Shown here one piece after another: positions 36,901 to 50,658 of a stretch of 64,000 nucleotides of DNA; the stretch's first letter is position 1, and each line of letters begins with the position of its first letter. This stretch comes from Sipunculus nudus (lineage: Eukaryota > Annelida > Sipuncula > Golfingiida > Sipunculidae). The stretch lies in assembly GCA_026874595.1 (NCBI GenBank), contig CM049310.1, forward strand, positions 40,181,558-40,245,557. Reading direction: 5' to 3'. The translations under genes and the position numbers were made by a program. The notes beneath the pieces were generated by a model. The model was not told the DNA's origin. It saw nothing but the letters and a program-made list of their open reading frames with translations, and did not search any database.

Positions 36901-39900
36901 AAGTTCCGTGAAATATTTTTTGGGTTATCGCGCCAACAAGATTCATATGCGGCGGCGGCGGGACCGGTATGAAAACATAGTATCCCCCGACTTTGTCTGG
37001 GGATACAATGATGGGATTATCATATATGGGGCTAAATTATCAATTATTGAATGGAGTATACATATATCAGTTTTTCTTTATACTGATGGCATTACTTTTA
37101 AGGATGGAACTGCATACTTAGGGTCACGTTTCCTGAATATAAACCAAATCTTAATCTATATAAAAAATACATGGGTCACTGTCTTCAAAGTTCTGAGATG
37201 CAAGAATTCCTTAAAACAGGCCATCTGAAATACACTGACAAAATTATACACATGGTTCAAAGTTTTCAAGTTCATGATAAAAAAGAATTACACACATGAA
37301 TCACAGTTCTCGTAGGCCAGAGCAGCGTGGTAACCTCGATAGAACTTCACGAATGCCAGGCCTCTACTCTCCCCTGAAGACTTTTCTCTCAGAATCTGAA
37401 CATAGCTGATCTCACCATATTCCTGATAATGAGAAAAGGCAGGTACAGTCCAGCTGCTAATTTGCCAGTACATCTTTATCACTGATATGTATTATGATAT
37501 TGTTATGTCCTGTATAAACCTGAACCTGCCAACCCTTCCTTGTTTTGAGCATGAGTATCTTCAAGTTTACCAGCAATGCCTACTAGGAAAAGACTCTATC
37601 TTGGACCTAGACAGTAGAACTGACCAGGTATAACAAACAGACAACAAATTTATCTTTTATATTGTTCTCTATTTAGCCTATTGTATAAAGTATAAATTGT
37701 GATCCTGTTTTGAATAACAGCATAACCTGAATAAATAAATGACTTTTGCTATAGCACAGTGGTAATTCCTCTGCAGTGTACAGGACACAGACCAAACGAA
37801 TCCATTTATGCAAAATAATACAGGCATGGCCAAATTGGGTGGTTACCCAAAGTGGATTTAAGGCTTACAATGTTTCATTTGCCTAAATTTCCTGGACAAA
37901 AGCTATGGAAATTAATGAGATTTATAAATATTCCACACAGAAAAAATATTCTGAGTATATTCTTTCAACTATACTGGTAACTTTGTGTTCAATTTAACCC
38001 AAGTGTGTCCTTTGCATGCAGAACAAGGGACTATTCCCTGGCTTTCAGAACTTTGCTTTTCATAGATAAATCATAAAGCCATAACTGCGTATTTACAGTA
38101 ACCAATTCACAATGGTAACCCATTTAACCCATTTTTTTAAATTTGGCTATGCCTGAAATAGCCGTACATCAATATAAGTCAGTGATAATTTTAAACTTCT
38201 TTCAATTTAGCTTATTTATATGCAGCAAATCAGATAAAGCATAACAGAGCTTATGTTCTTGCACACTTAGGGTACAAAATATTCAGGTGAAGTTCCCAAA
38301 TTTAAATAAGAGGAATGCTATTATCATATGTAGTGTTTCAATCTGAATAAATCTGCAACTGTGATGAGTATAGTCAATGCAATACTACCAACATTTGTTA
38401 TGTGTACACAAATAAATAAAAATATATCTAACAGTTTATGATACATTCAGAAGTGGTCTTGATAAATCCTTGATACTTTTTTTAACAGAATTCTGCGGCA
38501 TTAAAAATACCCTTCCCTGTTGTCATACTACATAGTAGTATTATAATAATCTGTAGCTTCCCCTGAAAAATACCATTTACATTCAAATACTCCTTTGCTT
38601 GTGATTCATGACTTGAACTGACCTTGAACCTTTCTTTAACTTGCTCTTCTGTGAAGTCTTTAGGAATCATGATGAACAGGCGCAGTAATTTTTCTCTTTC
38701 CCTGTCACTTTCATCCCGTTGGTTCCCTTCCTCCTTCCTGCTGGCCATGACCACCTTATCAAAGATTTATATAAATTATGTTTTTTCATGAATATATTAC
38801 AAAGGGTAACTATGTGAACTAAAGAGCTGAGAGGATCTATTTCCAACTCTTGATTACACAGGGTTGCCAGCAACCAACACTGAAGAAATTCCCTGAGTAG
38901 AACTTTGTTTAACAAAGATAAATCATCACGCCAATTTTAAATTTGGTTTAAAAAAAGCAAATTTGTGAAAATTATGTGCCTTGCTTCCCCATCTCGTCGT
39001 CCACTGCTTCCGCAGAAGGGGGGACACTGATTTGGGTTTGTCTGTCAGTCCCTCTGTTTGTCTGTCCTTCAGGTTTTAACATTCCTAAAGATTATCTGAT
39101 TTCATTCAAATTTGGTTCAGTGATTGCTCTCATGCATACCTTGGTTGGGATTGGTTTTGGAGTGTCTGTCTGAAAATTTATTATCACCAGCTCATAAACA
39201 AAACAAATAATTTCCATTTATTCCCTATTCACAACAAAATTTATGATTCATGATTTACACCCACTCTTTGCAAACTGCAAATCAAGAAAGACCTGAACGT
39301 TCAAATGGTAAGAAATAACAAATGAGAAACTGCAATCATTCAAAGATCATGTAAATATTGTTTAATAATAGTAAAACAGAGTGGCCCTCTCTGAATATCA
39401 CAGGTCTGAATTCAAATTCACATGTACCGTGACATACATTTTTCTGGCATATCACATCTGACTTACTCTAACTTAATGTCTCCTGATACACTAATAGACA
39501 ACTCTGGCTTACCTTGAGAGGCTTAGGGTAGCCAGGTATTGTCTTGCCGTTCATTTCTTCCATGGCTAGTACTGCCTCTGAGGTCTTCTTAAAGGTGATG
39601 TATGTAATTCCTGCAAAGAACAACAATGTATGCACCGGCATATATGTCAACATACAAATATGCAATTACAATAATTTTTCTGCAGTATCTAACAGCCTTT
39701 GTGTTTTAATCAGTTCAAAGAACCAGCATAAGGTGTTTACTATTCACAGAGATCCATGATCCATGGCTGTGATGCCTTCACGACAATGTTCACTGAAATG
39801 ACAAGGCCATTGATCCATATTTCATATATCAGAGCTGGGTATCTGTCAGCCTAATCAGGTAAAATATACAATACACTAAGAGCAAATTCTAATACATACT

Positions 39901-42900
39901 GACTACACACTTCATTTTTTGGGAGTATCATTTCTGGTTAAAAATTCTATGTATTTTTGGGGGGGAATTTGTAACCAAACAAATAAGACTGTAATATTAG
40001 TCTAGCTGAGTCATGAAAGCAACAGTCATGGAGAACTGTGTGTATATACACACACACACACACACACATATATACATATATATGCTACGGTATGTAATTG
40101 ATCTCAATCACTACAACCAGTTTCGCCTCATAGACTCATCAGGTGACTGAATTGTGATACTGGTTATCCGGCAGATCCATCACATACCTTAGCATACTAA
40201 ACAGAGTGCACTGGGTCTGCTTTGAGGAAAGAATACATTCCCACAAATAATTTCTACTTTATATATATATATTTCAAGGCCAAGATCCTGATTTGGACTA
40301 TTTGGTGATTGGGGTTTAGGCCGGACCATATTTCATTATCATAATGAAAAATGTGTCATTAATCAAACCTTATGCTAATAGACCCTAAATCAGGAAGCCA
40401 TTTCCTGAAATTGTCAGGGGTCAAGCTTTTTGCTCGAAAAACAAACATAAGGAAAAACGGTCAAAGGTCTAGCGGCAATTTCGTAAGACAGTTAGTGTTT
40501 ATCTTAATGCCAATTTTACTTGAGGAACACAGTGTTTCTTTTTGATCTATGTAATCAACAACAGGGACATATATATATAAAAGATATTGGATTTACTGCT
40601 GAGCATAAGTGGCATCGACCAGTCAACCTTGCTTTAAGGATGCATGGGTACCCTTTTTTCTGCAAATTCAAGGGATGGAAAGGTCAAATATCATCACCAT
40701 TGGTGATGCACAGTTTCTTTTACAGTCCAAAGGCAGCACCAGTACAGCACCAGTAGAGCGAGTGAGAGGAAAGGGAATTAAAAGTTTTTCAAATGATCAT
40801 GGAGCCTGCTTATCAAAATGGATAATTTTTCATTTTTCTTAGAGTCAGGGATATCTGACAACTTCATTTTGTATTCGACCAGTTCCTCTGTGCAATTCTT
40901 TATATATCAATAATAGTGGATCTTACGATGTTCAAATCCCTTTGAGATGATGGCAGCCTTGTCACACAAAGGTCGAGCCGCACAAGGATTGTCATCTTGT
41001 CACCAAAGCATAACGCAGTCCGTCTTTTCTCTTTGATTCCATATCTCTGCCAAGTGAAAGCCAGGTGTCTTGTTTGAGTAGTGTCCATCTTGACAGTTAA
41101 TGTGAAATGATGAATCAGCTGAATAATGGCGAGTTTTAGCAGATCACGCAACTGCTCAATGGCTTATTTATATGGCGAGGCTTGCAAGCTATGGCTGTGC
41201 CAATAAACCTGCTCGAGCATAAGGGTCGTGCAAATTAAACCTCGCCAAAGCTCATGTGAGTAAACCACTCAATTATTTGGTCCGACATCCAAGCCAAAGC
41301 CAACGGACTTTGCTTGCATGAGTACAAACAAGATATGATTGATAACACACAAACGCCCTTGGATAAACTGTTCAGCTGCTCTCTAAATACATGGTGAGCC
41401 AAGCATTGCAAAGCCAGGTATAATTTTCACACCTTTGCCCTGGAGACAACATCAGCCAAGAACTAATTAATTAGGGTCAACAACGGGCTTTAACATCTAA
41501 CTGCAGGCCATCGTGACTCATCATGACATAATTCATGTGAAGAGTTTTCATGGTTAAAATATTTTGTTAATACAAATGAATATTTGGTTTCCCATTTAAA
41601 GAGACATAATCAGGCCCAATATTATGCCTATTCTTGCACACCATCAGTTCAGGTTGCATTTATAGAAAAGTTTCTCCATCAAACCTATATCAGCATACAG
41701 TCTAAGTACCTCACATAAGGCTGTTTATCATCTTGTTATGGCTCTGCGTGCTGGTAAACACAGTCAAGGTTTGTCTGTTTACGATAACATGACCGAATCA
41801 CCAGAGGTCTGATTTTGAGCCGCAATACCCAGTGTTTCAGCCAGCGGGAATCATTCGATTATTTTGGCCAATTCAGTCAGGGCATCTCCTGACTGACAGG
41901 TGTTGTGGCTCCACGATCCACACGGCCCCACGAGCTGTGTTTATGTTGACACCTGTGATCGCGCCCGGTTCACTGTTTTTAACACTCGTTTACAAAAGCA
42001 AGCAAATGGTTTCATAGCAATATTTTGGCAGGTTCAGTTCTAATTTAGGAGGAAGAAGGTATTTTTCGTGTTAAGCTAACATGTGTTATTGGTGATTGGG
42101 CCCCTTTAAAATTTCCAAGAGCGACTGCAGGAACACTCACGCACTGTCTCGATGAGGTTATGAGTGTATATGGACAGATGGTATGATGTTTAGGATTCAT
42201 GTAATGGAGATACAAGAGGCACTCGGGCAGATAAAAATGAGTGGTAAAATTAAGAAACAAGCAGCTGGACATAAAAACTTTTTCTGTTCACAGAAGTGTT
42301 GTGCTGCTGGTAGGTGCGCAAGTTATTCTGCACTCGTGCCAAATTCCAGAAAAATGAATTTTCTGAAAAAAGCTATTCGAAAAAAGGTGCTCTACTAATA
42401 CTATATGTATAAATAATGATAGATCTATACAGAATCAACATACACAAATACATGCATACATGCCATGAAGGAATTTCAATTTTTTTAGTTATCTACCAGA
42501 AACTGTGTTACATGACAAACACCATCCGCAAAATCTGGCCGCACACTTTTAGGTAGCCGCCCGACGGCTACGCAACAGGTTTCAGGTTTCTGTTGCATCG
42601 CCAGCCCACCAAAAGGCTACCTGGGGTTATAGCACAATACGATCTGTTACTCTTAGAAAGGAAATTGAACAAAAATATTTCCTATGGTTTTAAAAAACCA
42701 ATGTTCACATAATGGTGTATGTCGAAAGGCCTGTAATAAAAAATAACCATTCTGGAAAGCATGAAGTACCTGTAACATCAACAACTTATATTATTTGTCC
42801 ATAGAGAATTGAAGCATTAACAGCCCCAGTAGACATCTTGCATTTGGTGGCAGGCCTGTATAAGGCTTTAGGCCTGCGTACTATTATGTTTATATTTTTA

Positions 42901-44402
42901 ACTTCCTCGGTACAAAATAGGGGTGAGAACAGAACAGTAATGTTCTCTAGTGGCAGGGTTGGGTTTTGTCTGGATAAAACTTGTTTAATCCAGGACAATG
43001 GATAAAACTGGGTTTTATCTGGTTTAATCCAGTTTTATCCGGATTAAACTGGATCAAACTGGATAAACTAAGAACTGCCTTGTAAAATTTAATTAAATGA
43101 ACATAAATACTTATCTGGATAAATAAGTTCAGAAGGTTTATTGATATATTAACAATATTTAAGTTTCATTCATCCAATTATCAATTTCCTCCAGGTTCAT
43201 GTTTCACGGTTGTTAACACTCAGCAGCAACTGAAGCTTATGCTGAACACACACCAGAATGGGGAGCAGTCCATTTGCTTCTATGTAACTCTCCTGGCTGG
43301 TAGTCAATTTCTCAATAGGATGTATCATCTTTATGGCATCATCCTCAGCCATTAAATATTTACTTATAGTCAAAGGACAGGCTTACAGGGTGACTTTTGC
43401 AGCCAAATTGTCAACAACTTATACATGGAGTAGGATGCCTGAATGACTTTGATCCAATGGAGTTTTCTCCTCTCAGGCTGTCATAACTGGCTGGTTGTCA
43501 AAAGGTAGCTCACTGTTGCTGCTTGTGTAAACATGCCTTAAATTACCAGTGGTGAAAAGACAATCACCTTACTACCCCACATTCAGAGAAACAAACTTTG
43601 GCAAGATAGCTTTTCAAGCATTTTATCAATTGCGTCTGAGAAGTCTCCCCCTAAAAATTATAGGCAGCTGATATCACTGTATATCTTAAGTCATTTATGC
43701 AATATATGACTGGATTATGTACATCTCTCTCAGATGTAAGAATAGACGTTTATCTGTGAATATATGATATTCTATGGTATAAGTGATTGTTCAACTAAAC
43801 ATGTGTGAACTGCAGTTGTTTAGCTTTTTTATAGTGTAATGTACAAAAAAGGTGATAATGTTTATATTCAGAATATGACTATACCCGCCAATCTACCTAA
43901 CGGAGCAACAGAAGTAGCCCTGAAAATTCTAACCTGGTCTATGACGAAAGTCGGGGAAAACTGACCCTTTGATCACCAACCGGCTGCCACTGATAGCACC
44001 ACCGAAACCCTACACCCCTGTCGGTGTGACATAATTAATTAGCTAAGTGGTTTGATTAGGAGTTGTTATGCAATGCGTTGAACCGTTACCATTTTCATGG
44101 TCCGATGGCTGTGGTCTATGGTGCTGTAACTGATACATGTCTTGTGCTAATCCGTGTTGTTGTAATCATGTCGTGTCATTAATTATATTTGCAATACATA
44201 ATGCTTTCAGCAATACGCATATCAATTAAGTCCTCATGGTTAACTAATGCAACCCTCATAGACATATTACATTCCATATTGTAGTAATCATAACGGGTCA
44301 TTTATTTTTTTAGCAATACATAATCATATTAGCAATACGCACATCAATAAAGGTGACGCTCATAGATATATTTTATTATATTCCATATTGATGATGTTAC
44401 TT

Positions 44403-44433
<31 letters not shown>

Positions 44434-47400
44434 TTTATTCTATCACCAATATATTGTATGTATTTGTTTGCACAAATGTGGATGGAAATTATTAGATATA
44501 TCTTATTTCACTGTACAGTAGCTAATTAAAGCAATATTCGGATTGAGTAGTTTCCATCTTTCCCGGGGCACGAGCCGTGGATGGGAAACCCACCCCTCCT
44601 ATAGTCAGGCAAGGTTTCATGGAGTCGGGGTGTCATAGGAGTGGTTTCAACCTGATAAAGCCCCTTCAGACCCTGCATGTCAAGAAAACCTGTTTAATTC
44701 CACATAAGGGTTTCCTCGATCCAAAACTATATAAAGTTTAGCACTCCGAACGATGGTCACTTAACCGCCCCATCTTGTCCAGACAACATGGGGAGGTCAA
44801 AGCGTTTTCCATGTTCCGTTTGCTCGCAGAATTGTCATCAGAATGTGATTGAATGCTCTGCATGCCGAAAATGGACGCATATGGAGTGTCTCTCGATGGA
44901 CAAAAAAGAACTACAGTCCTGGCACCAAAAAGGTCTGGATTTCCTGTGTCCGTCATGCGCCTTTCTGGGGGACCAGTATAATATAGCTGCAGCTTTACAA
45001 AGGTAGGTGATTATAAGCTCATCTGCAATATAATATAATTAAATATATGTATTTGGTTTGTAAACTGGTCACACTTATTGATATCGAGCAGTAACAGAAG
45101 TCTTTATCAGATAAAGTCGCTTGGGGTTTTCCGTGTTGTGATATTTGTCTCATTCACTGTTAACACATCGTTATAATTATTCCCGACTGGGCGCATTTTT
45201 ATCTTTTTAATGAGAATATAATAAAAACTCAATTGAATAAAGATGAAGAAATGCATTAACAGATTATAATAATTATATATAAATTTTTTTGTACAGATTG
45301 AAAGCCTCTACCACAGAAGACCCAGCGAAAAGTGCTGCTTGTTACAACCAGGCGCGGACAGAGAGAAAGTTGTTGTCTACTTACAAGGTAGGAATATTTG
45401 CAGTTGTATAATATAAAAGGCTATTAATTCCGTATCGAATATTTCACAACGCAAACCGCATCTTACTTAATTTATATAGATAAATTTATACAGACCTCGC
45501 ACTTCAAATGTTTGTTAATCACTAAATGAAGCAATGATAATAATTTAAAATATCACCGATTGTTAAATATACGAATTAATTTCATTCACTTTCTGAGAGA
45601 CACTCCATATGCGTCCATTTTCGGCATGCGAACATTCAATCACATCCTGCTTGGTCAATTGGCTCTTTTGCTCGAAAATGAATTTTATGTATTTATTTTA
45701 GATTGCGTTACCGCAACCGATAGACCCAAATGGCCTGTATGGAATGGAAGACCAAGTTTCCGTGCAGATACTACAACGATTCCACCCTATAGTCCTTGAG
45801 GATTTTTCCCCGAGGGATGTCATCGGAGACGGCAACTGCCTCTTCAGGGCTGCATTGTTGGGCTACTTTGGTGAGGAAAAATATCATCAGTTGTTACAGC
45901 TGTTAACAGTCTTAGAAATATTAGACCATAGGCCATCTTACGATCAGTCACACAGGAAATTTGTCGACCTTATAAATGATGATAGGATTGTGTGTCCTGA
46001 TTTTGCGACATTAGTAAGAGAAACATGCACTGATGTAGATTATGCGTGCATGGTTCACATGTTTGCCCTTAGCGCAGTGCTACAAATACCCCTTAGGTCA
46101 TACTATCCACCAACCTCAAAAAATCAACTGGCAACAGAATCGCATAGTAGGCTAGTGTATGGGCGTAGCGTCAGCAGAAAGAAAACATGTACTGTCACTT
46201 TAATGTGGACCCAAATCGAAAGCTGTAAGAGCAAATCAAAATTTATCCCAAATCATTTTGTTCCCCTATGCCAGAGGCAAACTGTACCAGAAATTAGCAT
46301 TCTAATTGATAGTGATAGCGAAACATCACCTCAGACAGAAAAAACCCTCCAAAGGAAAGTACTCCTTTCCGCGTGTTTGATTCCCCTTCTTTCCCGCAAT
46401 CTCAAATATTTGACGCTGTTTCCCCTGTTCCCGATATCTCTGATAGCCCCCCCCCCAGCAGAATCAACACCTAACCCTGTCAAGGCGATTCCCAAATCAC
46501 AAGTTTATGACTCTTTACTGAAAGAAATGGATGTAACCCTAGGAAAACAAGATAAAACATCCGCAGCGAAGCCCAGGATTTCTAAACAAGTTAAATTTAA
46601 TCTAGGTTCAAACTTGTCATCCATGAATGATCGGGATATGTCAGATGTAGCTTGCCACAATTCAGACTGTTCTGAAAATGAATTTCAAAGCCCACCAAAC
46701 TTTAAATCAAATACAGGAAAATCAGCTGATCACTCAGCTGCATCTCCAGAACCATCTCAGATTGTCAATGATTCCTCTGATTCCATTCACCCTCTAAACT
46801 CAGACCCACAAAATGATCTTGAACAACTTCGATCACTGATAAAGAGCAAATCTGTAGGTACCCTGTCAAAAGATGGCGTTAGAGCATGAAATTATCCTCC
46901 AGCATTTGATATCCCCGCAAAATGTCCAAGACGTGGTTCCTAATGAGCCCAAAGAGGACCTGTATTTCATTGTACAAAATACAAAAAAACATTGAGAAAA
47001 AAAAACGGGGAAAAAGTCGGAATTCCACGACGATTGTGGGGTCTGGGATTCTAAAACAAACAGTACCAAGAAAAAATTCTTCATTATTAATCAAAACAAT
47101 CAAGTAGAACAAAAGGGGGGTCAATTAGGCATCAGGAAAGGCAAACAAGGGACCTATGGGTCACTGTGCTCAGCTGACGTTAACCTTGAAGGTAAAAATC
47201 TAAAATAATATCAAATGGAGATAAAGTGTAAGAGGAAGAGGTAATAAAGGCCATGGTTGGTTTATATGATTGGTTTGTATTGATGAGCAAGAAATTGTTG
47301 CAAATAATATTTTGTGACCTGACCATGTGTTTCCTAATGTTGAAACTGAAGCATGTGAGCAGTTTGTGAACAAATGATCTGTACAATTACCATGATCATT

Positions 47401-50400
47401 AGTTGGCTTTTTGATTAACTGTGGACATTTCAGTAGTTTAAACATTTGTTCAATCGAATCTTTTTTTTGTATAATATATATTATTAAATATATGTTTTTT
47501 TTTATGAAATGTATACAGTTGAAATATAACTAATTAACAACATAAAACATGGCAAACAAAGCCTGATCTCAAATTCTGCTGATGCAGGAAAATAATGAAC
47601 AAATGTTTGTAATAAATCCTCATTTTTTTATCACATCAATTTTTTTTTAATTTAAGTTTATATTTCTATACATTTTCAATATAACATATATATCTGAATA
47701 TTAAAGTTGATTCATAATTCTCAATTGCATCATCATAAATCTCAATCATGTCAGATAACACCACATCATGCATACAAATGTTTATTTATTTTTTACCACA
47801 AAAATATATCTTTTAAATCTGCAAAACAATAAATATCTAAAAAAAATACTTGATTTAGATTTCACAATTTTTAATTGTGTCTTTATTTATCCATAATGTG
47901 CTTCATATTTTATCATAATTTAAGCATACTGATGGGTTCCATTATGATTGGTAAAATGATTTAAAAGAAAAATGATTTCTTTAAAAATGCTACATTACAC
48001 AACATTACATCTTCTGGATTACACTTTGAATTACTTTCTCAAGGAAAGTTTTTGCATATCAGAGTGGAAACAGCAATACAATTAAGGAGATACAGTGAAA
48101 ACAATAACAATACTGCATAACACTTGGTGGGTTAGGTTTGCGGGCGGGGGGGGGGGGGGGTGATATTGGGGTGGTGATATGAGAATAACTGTACACCTGT
48201 CACAGCAGGGGATCTCCCCCAGTGACTGTAACAAATCAGAAACCCTGGCATAGCTGACTTCCAGTGACCTGGAGTGGGACCCTGCATCTGTAACCTCTAA
48301 TCAAAGCAAATGACTACAATAGAGCCTCAAGAAAAAAATCAATAACTAGCTTAATTTTCAAGCTTTTATTTCCAAATTTCAGATTTAAACAAATTAAATA
48401 TTTATGTTTACATGCTGTGAAAATTAAATCAATGGTACTTACAGGAAAAAAACGTGCCATGGTCAAAGTTGGGCAAAATTTAAGGTACTGATTTTATTTT
48501 TATGCTAATTACTTAAAAAATTTACAAAATTCAGATCTAATTTTGGGTAAGCAATTGAATCTTAATTAAACATAGTTATATACTTGGGAAAATAGACTCT
48601 AGTTTCAAAATTTTTCATGTTAAGTGAGTAAATATTTTTCCTGATTTTTTACAAAGTCCATTATGTTTGGGCCCATAACTTAAAGAATTTATACTTAACA
48701 GACTTAATTTCTGGCATGTACATAGGAACTATATGGAAGAATATTTATGGTAAATATGAGGAAAAACAGATGAGTGGTTTTGATATTAGGCAGTCCTGAA
48801 GTGTGAAAATAGGATTTTAATAAAAAATTGAGGTTTTTCCTTAATTTCTCAAAGGAATGAAGTCGCAAAGACGCAGTTTTCGGCTTGGTAGGAGATCTTG
48901 GGGACATCTAACATTATGCTGAATTTTGGATTCCTAGGTCTTACGGTTTCAAAACGTGCCACATCTACGGACGGACGGACGGACGGACGGACGGACGGAC
49001 GGACGGACGGACGGACAGACGGACGGACGACGGACAATGGACCACGACTATAGCTCAGATGACTTATAGTCAGCTGAGCTAACAAAAAACATTTGAGCCA
49101 TTAGAGCCTCAGCCCTCTGAGCACCTTTTGATTATGCAAAAAAATTATTGTACCTCAAAACTGTCAGGAAATTACAAACGACGCGTTACTTGGATCAGTC
49201 AGGCTCCTGCGTCGATCCCCGAACAGGCCTTGAACCTAGCAATCTATGAATATTCCGGTAGGTACCCGGGATCGTCTGTTCACGGAAACTCGCAGTTTTC
49301 CGCCCACCCTTACACACGTTGTACAGGCGAAACAATGGAAACTATAGCTGAGCGATCCAAAACTACAAAGCCAAAGCAGGTATACAACCAAATGAACAGG
49401 GAAAACGGGGAGGGGGGCAGGCCCATAGATGTGAAGCAGGTTAGAAATAAAAAGTATCGGGAAGCCAAAAAGCAAAAAACAAATATCGGATCATCTCAAA
49501 ATTATGCGGACAATGTTATCAGTTTGGAAAACCTGGTGTACAGTCACCCTTTTGTTAAACATGTGTCCCACCATAAAGATATCGGCGCTACTGTCATTCT
49601 GTACACCGATGGACTGGCGGCCGCGAAATTTACATGAACTAGCGATGAAGATATACGAAACCGTTCAGGCTCAGTATATCGACTTTCAAAGGGCACTTTA
49701 CGGCCGTGGCATGTGTGTGCTTAGCGAGGCATACAAAAACCATTTCATTGACCCGGCGATTTGGGAGATAAAATCAGAGGAAGAAAGACAGAAATTGTTC
49801 ATGCGCTTTTTAAAAGACAGTAAGCCTGAATTTAAAAAGCACTTTGTCCATTCAACTGATGGTTCAAGGTTCGTGCCTACGCCCTGCGGTGGCAAAAAAA
49901 ACGCACCAAAGCAAACGTAAACGGGCAGAGCGTTCCAGGACTCCCAAAACCTGCGCCAAGAAACTTAAATTTTAATTATGAAGGCCTTATAATTTGGTTT
50001 AAGAATAGGAATAAACTTAAACGGCATTGCATTCTGTGTGCCACTGGTCAGTGGTATCGCAGTTCGTCATGTCATATAAATTAAACTTTTCTAGGGATAG
50101 AAATAAACATAAACGGCATCGCGTTCTGTGTGCCACTGGTCAGTGGTATTGCAGTTCGTCATGTCATATAAATTAAACTTTTCTAGGGATAGGAAAAAAC
50201 ATAAACTGCATCGCGTTCTGTGTGCCACTGGTCAGTGGTATCGCAGTTCGTCATGTCACATCATTGTTTATATTTTTGTTTTGTAAATAACAGTGTCAGT
50301 TGTATCTGTGTACTGTATTGTTGTATATACAGACCATGTATTGATCTTGTACAAAATGAATGTACCCCACATATTTATTTATTGTTGCATATAAGGAATA

Positions 50401-50627
50401 TGCCATGTCTTTTATGTATATACAGATGTATATAACACCCTCATACCGTTGTATATTATATATATATTGAGCATGTAAATACCTTGTACATTATGCTTGT
50501 AAATTGCTATATGCGCTTAAATTTATATGCAGATATATATAACACACACACATATATTGTATATACTGAATGCAAATCTGGATGTATATGAATGTATATA
50601 CCTATATGTAGATGAGACATGTATATT

Positions 50628-50658
<31 letters not shown>

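Larger units (their letters stand above)
46873..49975 (+). pseudogene. Broken transposase-like ORF of the 11.5-kb element
   Basis: The frame opens at ATG 46873 (MALEHEIILQHLISPQNVQD), one base out of register with the end of the OTU frame. It meets an in-frame TGA at 46993 and continues through EFHDDCGVWDSKT and LGIRKGK to 47145. A 1.9-kb element interrupts it at 47146-49082. It resumes in the same frame at 49083 (QKTFEPLEPQPSEHLL) and runs through NYKRRVTWISQAP and VKHVSHHKDIGATVILYTD to about 49608. There the central catalytic part is missing. A C-terminal piece (49609-49920, DWRPRNLHELAMK, AEAYKNHF-like region) is in another frame. An A8 run at 49894-49901 has slipped, hiding a basic end (KRKRAERSRTPKTCAKKLKF) up to TAA at 49975. 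The order VWDS / PLEPQPS / RVTW / VILY is the layout of vertnin-linked transposases with a DDE core (recognised from memory, moderate certainty). Confidence 0.7.

Noticed and set aside
40900-41151. 83-codon minus-strand frame in RBM45 intron 1
   Set aside because: No recognisable motif and no splice sites that fit RBM45. Exon 1 joins exon 2 in phase without it.
45560-45799. 79-codon plus-strand frame starting in intron 2 of the transposon gene
   Set aside because: Its first half is the antisense PHD-exon copy. Its second half is out of frame with the OTU coding sequence.
47146-49082. Canonical Helitron (TC...CTRR, A/T insertion)
   Set aside because: The end is CTAA with a hairpin, but the 5' end is not TC. 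The next flanking base is C or A rather than T, so only a Helentron-like relationship is suggested.
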